A stretch of 64,000 bases of DNA from an uncultured Clostridium sp. (GTDB taxonomy: Bacteria > Bacillota > Clostridia > Lachnospirales > Lachnospiraceae). The DNA lies in NCBI RefSeq assembly GCF_900547735.1, contig NZ_URHZ01000022.1:1-64000 (forward strand). The letters are read 5' to 3'. The translations under genes were made by a program, and so were the position numbers. The notes below the pieces were generated by a model, which worked only from the letters and a program-made list of their open reading frames with translations, was not told the DNA's origin and made no database searches. This document shows, one piece after another, positions 24,019-32,733 of the stretch. Each line of letters opens with the position of its first letter. Positions within the stretch are counted from its first letter, which is position 1.

Positions 24019-25458
24019 TTACTGTTCATCCGTCTCCTTTGGGAAAAATTGTTCTATAATCTCCTGAGGCACCGGCGCCGTCATTTTGCTGACCACTACC
24101 AGTGTAACAAAACTGACGATTATAGCCGGCAGCGCGGCATAAATCCCGGCCGGCTGGCCAAGTGCATACCAGATACACGCCGTGATAAAACCGGTGAGCA
24201 TACTTGCCGCCGCTCCCGTTTTATTTGCTCCCTTCCACACAACGCCAACCATCGTCAGCACTGCCATGGAAGCTCCCATCAGCGTAACCGCTTTTACCTG
24301 GATAAACTGAATCGCATCATTAATTACAAATGTAGCGAGAATTGCTCCGATTCCAATAACAATGGTAGCCACCCTGGAAATCTGCAGCTTCTGTTTATCC
24401 GTAAGATCCGGCCGGACATATTTCCCCCATAGATCGTTGCTGAATGTTGTAGCCGACAATAAAAGTAACGAATCCGCTGTGGAAATGATGGCGGCAATTA
24501 CCGCGGCAAACATGATTCCGCCGCTGACCGGTGAAAGCATCTGAGTTACCAGGCCAACGAATACAAGATCCTGCTTTTCAATCCCGGGCAGCAAAATCAT
24601 ACCGGAAATCCCTATAATTACCAGAGGTATGTAAAATAACAGGAGACCTATCCCAGTGTATCCCTGCGATCTTGAAGCAATCTCCGGCGTCTGGGCGGAA
24701 AAGAAACGGGCTATAAACTGAGGAGCTCCAAAATTACAGATTCCCCATGTCACTACCCAGGAAAAGGCGGTGATTGGCGGAATTTTCACACTGAATGCAC
24801 TGACAAATTCCGGACTGATTGCCGCTATCTGTCTGTTCATTTCAGTAAAACCACCCACTAACCCTAAAAACTTAATGGCCATCATCCAAACGCCGATAAT
24901 AATAATAAAAGAACATATAGTGTCCGTCCACGCTACCGCCTTCATCCCGCCCATAGCGGTAAACAGCAGAAAAATCAGCAGTAAAACGAAACAGCATACC
25001 GCTTTATTCCAGTTGACAAAGGTCTGAAGAATGGTGATTCCTCCAATAACCTGAGCCGCCAGTAATGCGGTGCAGCAAACAACAATCAATAGTGAGGCAA
25101 ATGCAGCGTGGCGTTTTCCAAACCGTTCATCAATAAATTGCGGGAGGGTATCGCACCCCGTCTTGCGAAGACGTTTTGCAAACCAGATACATGCTAAAAA
25201 AGAAGTGACAAACGTGCCGGCACAATTCCACCAGCCCGGCCAGCCGTTCAGGTAGTAGTACCCCATATAGCTGACAATCGAAGCAGAACTTACAATTGTT
25301 GCAAAATAAGTACCTGCCATGGGAATCACTCCCAGAGATTTACCGGCAAGCATCCAGTCTTCTGAACTGTTAATACCCCTGGAAATGACAAGTCCCATCA
25401 CCATAAGTGCAATCATAAAAGCTACAACAATCATGAGATAAATTGAATTCGTTGTCAT
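24019..25458 (-). CDS. Sodium:solute symporter (SSS family)
   Basis: A 479-residue membrane protein with about 13 hydrophobic helices. It opens with the family start region VISRGINSSEDWMLAGKSLG and has the SSS signature around GGMKAVAWTDTICSFIIIIG and ADSLLLLSATTFSNDLW. It should import an organic solute with sodium. The start at 25458 has GGGGAGGAAAG before it and overlaps the stop of a 33-codon membrane protein gene by 4 nt (ATGA). It is the last gene of a catabolic block with a hydantoinase-type enzyme and a carbamoylase, so the solute is probably a ureide, hydantoin or amino acid derivative (inference). Its final codons fall in a repeat-like GATGAACAGTAA stretch. Confidence 0.88.
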   Translation of the reverse strand: MTTNSIYLMIVVAFMIALMVMGLVISRGINSSEDWMLAGKSLGVIPMAGTYFATIVSSASIVSYMGYYYLNGWPGWWNCAGTFVTSFLACIWFAKRLRKTGCDTLPQFIDERFGKRHAAFASLLIVVCCTALLAAQVIGGITILQTFVNWNKAVCCFVLLLIFLLFTAMGGMKAVAWTDTICSFIIIIGVWMMAIKFLGLVGGFTEMNRQIAAISPEFVSAFSVKIPPITAFSWVVTWGICNFGAPQFIARFFSAQTPEIASRSQGYTGIGLLLFYIPLVIIGISGMILLPGIEKQDLVFVGLVTQMLSPVSGGIMFAAVIAAIISTADSLLLLSATTFSNDLWGKYVRPDLTDKQKLQISRVATIVIGIGAILATFVINDAIQFIQVKAVTLMGASMAVLTMVGVVWKGANKTGAAASMLTGFITACIWYALGQPAGIYAALPAIIVSFVTLVVVSKMTAPVPQEIIEQFFPKETDEQ

Positions 25459-25556
25459 TTCTCTTTCCTCCCCTTCATGCTGACATAAATAATCGGAAAA
25501 ATACCAAAGGCTATATATAATGCCCACATTGCTACCAAACCACCTGTTACTCCCAT
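25455..25556 (-). CDS. 33-residue membrane microprotein coupled to the SSS symporter
   Basis: A one-helix protein beginning MGVTGGLVAMWALYIAFGIF and ending YVSMKGRKEK: a single hydrophobic segment of about 23 residues and a basic tail, so probably N-out/C-in. AAGGGGG lies 7 nt before its ATG, and its stop overlaps the symporter start (ATGA). Small accessory proteins of this shape are known beside several SSS transporters (for example MetS or YhdT-like subunits), supporting a role as a small symporter subunit. A longer in-frame reading starting at 25736 lies within the carbamoylase gene and lacks support. Confidence 0.78.
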   Translation of the reverse strand: MGVTGGLVAMWALYIAFGIFPIIYVSMKGRKEK

Positions 25557-25617
25557 ATGAATCCCCCTTTTCATTGAACCCGCCCCGGCTTCAAACGGAT
25601 GCCCCCAATCTGCAGCC

Positions 25618-26805
25618 TTAATCTTCCTGATCCAAAAGCTCCACGGTTCTGTATAAAACCTCCGCACCGTTTTCCAGGTCTTTCGTTTCTGTCCATTCTT
25701 CCTTACAGTGGCTGAGTCCATCCCTGCTGGGTACAAAGATCATTCCCACCGGCAGACAGTGGGCCATCGGGTTGGCATCGTGTCCCGCCCCGCTTGGCAT
25801 GACAATATGACTGACCTTTGACTCCTCTGCGGCCTGAGCAATCACCTGCATCAGATGGTTGTCACATGCCACTGAACCCTTATCGATTTTCTTTGTTATT
25901 TCAAAGTCCGCAGTATCGATTCCTGCGGCAATTTTCTGAATCTCTTCTATCAGTTTATCCGTCTTTTCTTTCTGCATGTGGCGCATCTCAAAAGTGCATT
26001 CCACCTGTCCCGGAATCACATTCTCAGAACCAGGCCGGCACTGGATCGTTCCTACGGTCAGCACCAGTGTATCGTCAATCCCACGGCACCTTTCATCGGC
26101 CGCGGCAATCAGCCGCGCCATGGCTACCATAGCGTCCCGCCTGTTTTTCATCATGGTGGTTCCCGCATGATTGCTGTGGCCGACGGCCGTCACCCGATAC
26201 CGTACGATCCCCACAATCCCGCTCACCACGCCGATTTCAAGTCCCTCGTTAAATAACAGATCTCCCTGTTCAATATGCAGTTCCAGATAGCATTTTGCAT
26301 TTGAAAAATCTCTTCGGCAGTCCATGATTTCCTGCACTGTATGGCCATATTCCCGCAGCGCCTCCGAAAGACCCGGCTGTTCCCGATCGACCAGACCGGC
26401 TACGGCGCGGCTGCCGAAGGTTCCGCCAATCGGATTGGATTCCTCCGCGTTAAACCCGTAAAGTTCCAGCGGATGGCGCAGGCATTTCCCCTCTTCCTTC
26501 AGGCGGCGTACGACCTCAATCCCCGCCGCCACACCATAAGCGCCGTCGAACAGACCTCCGGAGGGAACGGTATCCAGATGAGAGCCTATCATGATGCTCC
26601 CGAGACCTTCCTCTGTTCCGGCAAGCCGTCCGTGAATATTTCCCGCCGCATCCCGTTTTACCTCCAGATCTAGCTCACGCATCTGCCGCTCTACAATATC
26701 CAGTGCTTCAAAGTACGCAGGACTGTAGCAGCTTCGTGTGTATGAGCCATCCTCATTTTTCCCTGCCATGCCGATGGCCGCAAGTATCTCTTTGACCTGA
26801 TTCAT
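25618..26805 (-). CDS. M20-family N-carbamoyl-amino-acid hydrolase / allantoate amidohydrolase
   Basis: This metal-dependent enzyme class cleaves the carbamoyl group from N-carbamoyl amino acids or opens allantoate, releasing ammonia and CO2. The 395-residue protein has the metal motif IGSHLDTVPSGGLFDG (about residues 72-87), EESNPIGGTFGSRA near 118, HIEQG near 175, the substrate-arginine region SNHAGTTMM near 208 and GAGHDANPMA near 350. Length fits the hydantoinase/carbamoylase family. It follows a cyclic amidohydrolase and an Asp/Glu/hydantoin racemase, the classic trio for hydantoin or ureide use. Whether allantoate or a carbamoyl amino acid is the substrate cannot be told from sequence. 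Confidence 0.88.
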   Translation of the reverse strand: MNQVKEILAAIGMAGKNEDGSYTRSCYSPAYFEALDIVERQMRELDLEVKRDAAGNIHGRLAGTEEGLGSIMIGSHLDTVPSGGLFDGAYGVAAGIEVVRRLKEEGKCLRHPLELYGFNAEESNPIGGTFGSRAVAGLVDREQPGLSEALREYGHTVQEIMDCRRDFSNAKCYLELHIEQGDLLFNEGLEIGVVSGIVGIVRYRVTAVGHSNHAGTTMMKNRRDAMVAMARLIAAADERCRGIDDTLVLTVGTIQCRPGSENVIPGQVECTFEMRHMQKEKTDKLIEEIQKIAAGIDTADFEITKKIDKGSVACDNHLMQVIAQAAEESKVSHIVMPSGAGHDANPMAHCLPVGMIFVPSRDGLSHCKEEWTETKDLENGAEVLYRTVELLDQED

Positions 26806-26838
26806 TCCATATGCCTTCCTTACCCTGAGATTATGGTG

Positions 26839-28233
26839 TTACTGTTTTTCTGCTAAAACCGGTTTGACAAACTCTCCCCAGCCCGCCGCACTTTCATCCA
26901 CAACTCCGTTCTCCATCACCACGCGGCCGCGGACCACCGTATAGTCTACAGAACAGCCGAGCTTCCAATCCTCGTATACCTTGGAGATGTCCCTGGCCTG
27001 GGAATAGCTGTCTTTTGCATGGCAGATCACCTCATGGTTCAAATCGATAACAGCCAGGTCGCCGTCTGCTCCGGCAGAGATAGTTCCCTTCTGCGGGAAC
27101 AGGTTGAAACATTTTGCAGGATTGACGCAGCAGAGTTCCACGACTCTTTCCAGGCTCAGGCGGCCTTTCTTTGCCTCTGTCACCATCAGCGGCAGGCGCA
27201 GATCGATTCCCGGGAATCCGGACGGAGCCACAAAGATGTCTGTGTTTCCCGTCTCCTTCTCCGATACGAGGAACGGGCTGTGATCGCTTCCGATAAAATC
27301 AACAGTGCCGTCCAGCACGTAATCCCACAGTTTCTCCACTTCCTCTTTTTTCCTCAGTGCAGGGTTGCATTTTGCATATGGGCCGTATTTTTCAACATAA
27401 CTCTCATCTAAGAGCAGATAGTGAGGACAGGTCTCCACATAAACCTTCTGTCCCTCCGCCTTAGCCTGTTTTGCCAGTTCCATTGCACCACAGGTGGAAA
27501 CATGAACCAGTTCCACAGGGCAGCCCACTTCCTTACTGAAACGCAGCATTTTAGCAATGGCCTCAATTTCTACAATCGGAGGACGTGACTCACAGTGGGC
27601 CAGGTAATCTACGCGGCCCTCCGCTCTCAGGCGTTTAATATTTCCGCTCACAAGCTCATTATCCTCCGCATGGGCAGCCAGCGTCAGGCCTGTTTTTTTC
27701 ACCTCTTCCAGAGCCCGCATTAACTGTGCATTATTAGCGCTTGTCAGGCCCTTAAACTCGGCATCACGCCCCTCGGGCGCCTCGTGAAGAAATGTTTTAT
27801 AAGCCACAACGCCCTCATGGGATAATGGTTCGATCTCCTCCGGGAACTCTCCGCCTGCCGCGCCGAAAAAGCTGAAATCCACGCAGCTTCCCTTTTTGCA
27901 GAGATCCACACGGCTGTGCAGAATCTCGGCATTATACTGGGGCGGGATCGAGATGGGGTGCTCAAAAAATGTGGTACAGCCGCCTGCTGCCGCCGCACGG
28001 GTTCCCACTCTGAATGTTTCCCTCTCCGCATGACCCGGATCCCGGTAATGTACATGGGTGTCAATACCTCCCGGCAGCACATGTTTATCCGTAGCGTCTA
28101 TGGTGCGCACACTCTCCGGAAGGCAGCCCGGCTCCGCTACCATGGCAATTTTTCCATCCTTAATTCCTATATCCGCTCTTCTGAATCCACCTTCGATAAA
28201 AGCAAGACCGTTAATTACTGCAAGATCCAACAT
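26839..28233 (-). CDS. Cyclic amidohydrolase (allantoinase/hydantoinase/dihydroorotase family)
   Basis: A 464-residue cytosolic binuclear zinc hydrolase that opens cyclic amides. It has the metal pair in GGIDTHVHYRDPGH (about residue 53), a lysine in VVAYKTFLHEA near 145 that is likely carboxylated, the histidines of LAAHAEDNEL and ELVHVSTCG, and the catalytic aspartate in FIGSDHSPF near 305. Overall it looks most like AllB/PyrC-type enzymes. The start at 28233 has GGAGG 8 nt upstream. It lies between a racemase gene and a carbamoylase gene on the same strand, supporting ring opening of a hydantoin or allantoin followed by decarbamoylation. Confidence 0.88.
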   Translation of the reverse strand: MLDLAVINGLAFIEGGFRRADIGIKDGKIAMVAEPGCLPESVRTIDATDKHVLPGGIDTHVHYRDPGHAERETFRVGTRAAAAGGCTTFFEHPISIPPQYNAEILHSRVDLCKKGSCVDFSFFGAAGGEFPEEIEPLSHEGVVAYKTFLHEAPEGRDAEFKGLTSANNAQLMRALEEVKKTGLTLAAHAEDNELVSGNIKRLRAEGRVDYLAHCESRPPIVEIEAIAKMLRFSKEVGCPVELVHVSTCGAMELAKQAKAEGQKVYVETCPHYLLLDESYVEKYGPYAKCNPALRKKEEVEKLWDYVLDGTVDFIGSDHSPFLVSEKETGNTDIFVAPSGFPGIDLRLPLMVTEAKKGRLSLERVVELCCVNPAKCFNLFPQKGTISAGADGDLAVIDLNHEVICHAKDSYSQARDISKVYEDWKLGCSVDYTVVRGRVVMENGVVDESAAGWGEFVKPVLAEKQ

Positions 28234-28299
28234 GATTATATCCTCCTTTAAACAGCACATCCAAACAGCCCGCCGGCCGTCGTTCACAGTTAATTATTT

Positions 28300-28938
28300 T
28301 TAATACTTCTCTTTACAGATGCGGTAATGTACCAGTCCGGAGGCCATGATTAAAGCGCAGGCCACCCCGTCCAGTACCGGTATCCCAAGTTCCCGTTCGA
28401 TATAGCCGTCCGCTCCCGTATAATTGGCACAGCCGAGCACAATCGCATCCACGCAGAACTCATTGAGCGCTTCCCTTGCCGCTTTTAACAAATCCTCATT
28501 GCTGCCGCTCTCTGTGACCTTAATCGTCCTTAGCAGGTCGTCACAACGGTATTTATGAGCCAGGGCAATCTTTTTGGAAATAGAATTCGGTGACGGTGAA
28601 ATAACCGCATACCCGTTTCCCATGGACGCCGCCATCTTGAGAGACGCCTCCGCTATGCCCACCACCGGCTTTCCTGCAATCTCTCTGACCAGATCCAGAT
28701 TGGGATCCGAGTGGCAGGCCACAATATAGGCATCATAGTAATCACCGGCAGAGCGGACAAGTTCTATCATCTCCGCCCCGGAGACAGCCTGCTCCTCATA
28801 GGAACACACCAGTTTCGGGGCCTTTGTCATATGCCTCACTTCTACCTCCACCCCGGGAAGTGCAAGATTCTCAGCTTTTTTTGCCATCACCTCATCGGTA
28901 TGTTCATCGCTGTTCGGGTTAATGATCAAAATTCTCAT
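28300..28938 (-). CDS. Asp/Glu/hydantoin racemase family protein
   Basis: A 212-residue cofactor-independent racemase. It starts MRILIINPNSDEHT, has the first catalytic cysteine in IVACHSDPN (about residue 76) and the second in LGCANYTG (about 177), the two-cysteine arrangement of this family. It is expected to interconvert enantiomers of a hydantoin, allantoin or an acidic amino acid. The start at 28938 is chosen for GGGAGG upstream and overlaps the stop of the TRAP binding protein (ATGA). Together with the following hydrolases it would allow both enantiomers of the ring substrate to be used. Confidence 0.88.
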   Translation of the reverse strand: MRILIINPNSDEHTDEVMAKKAENLALPGVEVEVRHMTKAPKLVCSYEEQAVSGAEMIELVRSAGDYYDAYIVACHSDPNLDLVREIAGKPVVGIAEASLKMAASMGNGYAVISPSPNSISKKIALAHKYRCDDLLRTIKVTESGSNEDLLKAAREALNEFCVDAIVLGCANYTGADGYIERELGIPVLDGVACALIMASGLVHYRICKEKY

Positions 28939-29987
28939 TTTGTGTATGCCTCCCATACTTCAGGGGAAACCTTTGCTTTGACGCTGTCCCATTCAGGCGC
29001 CACAGCCTCCTTGAATGCCGCCCTCTGTTCATCGGTAAGATCCACGATCGTGCAGCCATAGTCCTCAATCTCCTTTGTCCAGGCAGCCTCATTGTCGAGC
29101 GCATAGCTTGTGGCAGCCTCACAGGCAGCGGTAATGGCCTCATCCAGAACCTTTTTATTTTCATCAGACAGACTGTCATAGAAGCTCTGGCTTACCAGCC
29201 ACTGCTGTGTCTGCTGAAGATGGTTTGTCTTTGTGATGTGTGTCTGCTGCTCATAAAACTTCTGGGAATAAATCAGTTCAATCGGGTTCTCCTGCGCGTC
29301 GATGGTTTTCTGCTGCAGGGCCGTATAAAGCTCGCTGAAGGAGAATGGAGTTGGAGTTGCCCCCATACACTGCCATCCTTCAATATGAAGATCGTTCTGC
29401 ATAACCCTGAATGTAAGGCCCTTCAAATCGGCAGGGCTGGTAATCGGTTTATTGGCCGTAGCCACGCGGAATCCATGGACACTGTAGCCTCCCAGCCAGA
29501 AACCTGCTGCAGAATACTTCTCACGCATCACGTTCAGGAAATTCTCATCCTCCATATACTTTTTCTTTACGTCGTCTATATTGTTAAAATTATAGAAAAG
29601 GTCATAGATAACGCCGTCGTCTACGTAGTTAACGATAATGGAATTGGCAAGGCACATCTCCAGGTTTCCGCTCTGCACCATCTGGCACAGCTCATCATCA
29701 TTTCCCATGGAATTATTCGGATAAATATTGACTGCAAAAGCTCCGCCGGAATTTTTCTCCAGATAATCTTTAAGCGCCAGGCAGCCTACCTGCTGGGCCG
29801 TGCTCTCGGCTCCGCCGTGTCCGATATTAATCGTAATTGCTTCTCCGCCGGAAGCGGCTTTCTGTGTTTCGACAGACTGACCGGAATTACCCGATTCAGC
29901 GGGTTTTGCCGCACCTGTGGAACCTCCGCAGGCAGCCAGCGTCAGAGAAGTGACAACAGCCAGGACAGACATTAAACGTTTTTTCAT
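28935..29987 (-). CDS. dctP: TRAP transporter solute-binding lipoprotein DctP
   Basis: The extracytoplasmic binding protein of a TRAP transporter. From the chosen start (GGAGGAAGAA upstream) it has 350 residues, a signal peptide with lipobox LAAC at about residues 17-20, a low-complexity linker, then the DctP fold with DLKGLTFRVMQNDLHIEG near 170 including the arginine that normally binds the solute carboxylate. The ligand is thus probably an organic acid or zwitterion. It precedes the racemase gene with a 4-nt overlap and follows dctM, so transport and catabolism share an operon. Confidence 0.92.
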   Translation of the reverse strand: MKKRLMSVLAVVTSLTLAACGGSTGAAKPAESGNSGQSVETQKAASGGEAITINIGHGGAESTAQQVGCLALKDYLEKNSGGAFAVNIYPNNSMGNDDELCQMVQSGNLEMCLANSIIVNYVDDGVIYDLFYNFNNIDDVKKKYMEDENFLNVMREKYSAAGFWLGGYSVHGFRVATANKPITSPADLKGLTFRVMQNDLHIEGWQCMGATPTPFSFSELYTALQQKTIDAQENPIELIYSQKFYEQQTHITKTNHLQQTQQWLVSQSFYDSLSDENKKVLDEAITAACEAATSYALDNEAAWTKEIEDYGCTIVDLTDEQRAAFKEAVAPEWDSVKAKVSPEVWEAYTK

Positions 29988-30057
29988 TTCTTCCTCCTTA
30001 ATTGTGAGGCAGTGCGGCAACAGGGCACTGCCCTTTTTTATGTTCATAAACTGAAGC

Positions 30058-30101
30058 TTACTTTACAATTCACAAAGCGGTAAAAACACCGTTTCGCGCC
30101 A
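30058..30101. repeat. Degenerate fragment of the interspersed repeat
   Basis: 'aattcacaaagcgg', 'taaaaacaccg' and 'tttcgcgcc' resemble parts of the repeat core and end. It lies between the dctM stop and dctP. Similarity is weak. Confidence 0.35.
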
Positions 30102-31400
30102 TTATCCCAGCAAATTCGGTAAAAACATCGTGATTTGAGGAATATAGGTAATCAGCATCAAAGCAAACAGGAACATAGCAATAAACGGTATTGCATGCTT
30201 CGCAATCCTGGTAATAGGAATCTGGGTAAGGGAGTTTGCAACAAACAGGTTGGTGCCGATAGGCGGGGTTACGAATCCAATTGCCAGATTGACCGTCATA
30301 AGTACGCCAAAATGAATGGGATCCACACCGTACTGCTGTACAATCGGCAGCATAATCGGCGCCAGAATCAAAATGCAGGGAACCGTATCCATAACCATTC
30401 CGGCAAAGAGCAGGAACAGATTGATGACCAGCAGCACTACAATCTTACTTTGTACATGTCCGACCACATAAGCGGCCAGCATCTGCGGCAGATTCAGGAT
30501 CGTGAGCACACGGCCGAATACAATACAGATGGACAAAATAAGCATGACCGGCGTTGCCGTCCGGGCCGTATCGATGAGGCAGCCCGCCAGTTTCTTCAGG
30601 TTTATGGCACGGTAGGCCACTACGCCGATGAGCAGGGCATATACCACGGACACGCACGCAGCCTCAGTGGGACTGACAATGCCGCCATAGATTCCTCCCA
30701 GGATGATGACCGGAGCAAGCAGAGCGAAAAAGCTCTCCTTGAAAATATGGCCAAATCCTTTTTCCCTCAGTTTTTTGGTATTCTCGGCAATCTGGAGGTT
30801 GGTGTTGTCACGACGCATAAAATAGTAAACAATATAGGCAATCAGGCACAGGGCAATCAGGATTCCGGGTGCAAAGCCCGCAATAAACAAATCACCGATG
30901 GAGGCGCCGGTAGCCAGTCCATATGTAATAAATGGAATACTAGGCGGTATAATTACTCCCAGGCCTCCCGCCACCGCGATCATGGCTGTAACAAAATCAC
31001 GTTCATACCCGAGCTTCGTCAGAAGCGGGATGCACATCGTTCCAATCGCCGCCACAGTAGCCGGACCGGAACCACAGATGGCTCCGTAAAACAGGCAGGT
31101 AACTACGACCGCAATAGGCAGTCCGGCAGGAATATTTCCAAAGAAGTAGGAAAAAAAGTCAAATAGCCGGTTGGACATACCGCTTTCCGCCATAATGCTG
31201 GATGAGAGCATAAAAAGCGGAATTGCCAGCAGTACATACGAATCCATCCCGTTTACCATTGTCTTAAAGAAATACTCGGCATCACAGGTAAAAGCCGGAT
31301 TCATCAGATGAACCGACAGGGTCGCCCACCCCACACTGAATGCAATTGGAATTCCAAGTACCAAAAACAGAATAAAAATAATAAACATGACACCAATCAT
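30102..31400 (-). CDS. dctM: TRAP transporter large permease DctM
   Basis: The 432-residue membrane subunit that carries the solute and sodium. It has about 12 hydrophobic helices and the family segments GIPIAFSVGWATL, LLAIPLFMLSSSIM, AICGSGPATVAAIG and GVLMTVNLAIGFVTPPIGTN (near residue 360). It is coupled to dctQ by a 4-nt overlap and followed by dctP after about 115 nt. The order dctQ-dctM-dctP is one of the common TRAP arrangements. Confidence 0.94.
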   Translation of the reverse strand: MIGVMFIIFILFLVLGIPIAFSVGWATLSVHLMNPAFTCDAEYFFKTMVNGMDSYVLLAIPLFMLSSSIMAESGMSNRLFDFFSYFFGNIPAGLPIAVVVTCLFYGAICGSGPATVAAIGTMCIPLLTKLGYERDFVTAMIAVAGGLGVIIPPSIPFITYGLATGASIGDLFIAGFAPGILIALCLIAYIVYYFMRRDNTNLQIAENTKKLREKGFGHIFKESFFALLAPVIILGGIYGGIVSPTEAACVSVVYALLIGVVAYRAINLKKLAGCLIDTARTATPVMLILSICIVFGRVLTILNLPQMLAAYVVGHVQSKIVVLLVINLFLLFAGMVMDTVPCILILAPIMLPIVQQYGVDPIHFGVLMTVNLAIGFVTPPIGTNLFVANSLTQIPITRIAKHAIPFIAMFLFALMLITYIPQITMFLPNLLG

Positions 31401-31909
31401 ACCGCATCCCTCACTTCCTGTTTTGTGCCGCTCTTATCAGATAGCTTTCTGAAACGGCCATAAAACTTCTGAATGATACGGATCACACTGATGCAGAGAC
31501 CTGTCATAAGCGCGCCGTAAACAAAAACCATCGGAAGATGCAGCCCCGCAGAGGTCTGATGACGCGCCGCGAGCTGCTGCATGGAACGGAGTGCGGCCGG
31601 AATCAGATAAAATATAAACAGCGCTCCCACCACATCCTGAATCAGACTGAATACGGGAATTACTTTAGGGCAAAGCACCTCAATAATATTCACCCTGATG
31701 TGTGTTCCATTCCGGATCCCATAACTGATGCCCATAAATACAAACCAGATAAACATATACCGGGTAGCTTCCTCCGACCAGGTAAGCGGAGCCTTTACTA
31801 CATACCGGAAAAATACGTGTGTTGTCATCATCACCACAATCCCGCATAAAAAGATTGCCATCAGCACCTCCTCAAAGTGCTGATCCAGCCAGCGTAATGC
31901 TGCTTTCAT
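31397..31909 (-). CDS. dctQ: TRAP transporter small permease DctQ
   Basis: The 170-residue, four-helix small subunit of the TRAP transporter. It shows the typical FFRYVVKAPLTWSEEATRYMFIW segment in parts (FRYVV, WSEE, RYMFIW near residues 34-52) and RNGTHIRVNII. It pairs with DctM in the membrane. It lies between the aspartate dehydrogenase-like gene (30 nt upstream) and dctM. Confidence 0.92.
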   Translation of the reverse strand: MKAALRWLDQHFEEVLMAIFLCGIVVMMTTHVFFRYVVKAPLTWSEEATRYMFIWFVFMGISYGIRNGTHIRVNIIEVLCPKVIPVFSLIQDVVGALFIFYLIPAALRSMQQLAARHQTSAGLHLPMVFVYGALMTGLCISVIRIIQKFYGRFRKLSDKSGTKQEVRDAV

Positions 31910-31939
31910 AGCTTCTCCCCCTCTTCTGCATGAAACTTT

Positions 31940-32689
31940 TTATACAAACCGGAATCCGGCTCCCCCGAGCACACGATCCAGGCTTCCGCAGGCAGATAGA
32001 GGTACATATTTTCCGGAAACCCCGCCTTCGGAGAAACTGGAAACACGGATTGTAAAATCAATCCCCTGTCCGGCCAGATGAATCACGTGAGTGTTCGTAT
32101 TGACAGCCGGGTCTGCCGTAATTTTCGACCAGGTGCGATCAAATCCGATGCCTGCAAGAGCGATAGCCGCATGGACATTTACATTCTTCGGATATAGTTC
32201 CGTCGCTTTTCTCGTCGGCCCCTCATAGAGGACGGTCAGTTCCGTATCGTCACGGCCCAGGCTCTTCGGATTCTTAATCGTCTCCACCGTCACTTCCGTG
32301 AGTGCCTCACGGCCGTCGAAAATTCCATCCAGCCCAAGAATCGCCCCGTGGGGAAGAAATACATTTGTACCGTATTTTTTACTGAGTTCCTCCGACTTTG
32401 CCCTGAGTCCGTCGTCCCGGAATGCCGTCATGGAAAATGGCATAAAACTGCAGCAGGACAGCACGTCCTCCAGATTGTCTGTAACCACCTCCGCATTTGC
32501 GCACTCTACTACCAGGTCAAGTCCCTCAAACATCCCCTTTTCCAGTTTGGCAGCCACCTTAACACTGCCCAGATCTCCCGCCTTTAAAAACGGATCATAT
32601 ACAAATGCGATTTCCACATCCTGTCTCGCCAGCACATGACCAATCATGGCCCTTCCAATCTTTCCTCCGCCTAAAAACGCAATTTTCAT
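31940..32689 (-). CDS. L-aspartate dehydrogenase-like oxidoreductase
   Basis: A 249-residue NAD(P)-dependent enzyme of the NadX/AspDH type. It has the Rossmann loop GGGKIGRAM (residues 7-15), an HGAILGLDGI segment (about 132-141) and the catalytic histidine region NVNVHAAIALAGIGFDRT near residue 190. AspDH links L-aspartate with iminoaspartate/oxaloacetate and ammonia. No nadA or nadC genes are near, so the context favours catabolism of aspartate or a related amino acid produced by the neighbouring racemase and hydrolases, not NAD synthesis (inference). Confidence 0.82.
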   Translation of the reverse strand: MKIAFLGGGKIGRAMIGHVLARQDVEIAFVYDPFLKAGDLGSVKVAAKLEKGMFEGLDLVVECANAEVVTDNLEDVLSCCSFMPFSMTAFRDDGLRAKSEELSKKYGTNVFLPHGAILGLDGIFDGREALTEVTVETIKNPKSLGRDDTELTVLYEGPTRKATELYPKNVNVHAAIALAGIGFDRTWSKITADPAVNTNTHVIHLAGQGIDFTIRVSSFSEGGVSGKYVPLSACGSLDRVLGGAGFRFV

Positions 32690-32733
32690 TCCTGTACCTT
32701 CCTCCTTTACCCCTCACAATAAGCTGCTTCATT

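Noticed and set aside
30135..31166. A 343-codon plus-strand frame opposite dctM
   Set aside because: Low-complexity His/Gln/Asn-rich translation, as expected from the reverse strand of a hydrophobic membrane protein; no start signal.
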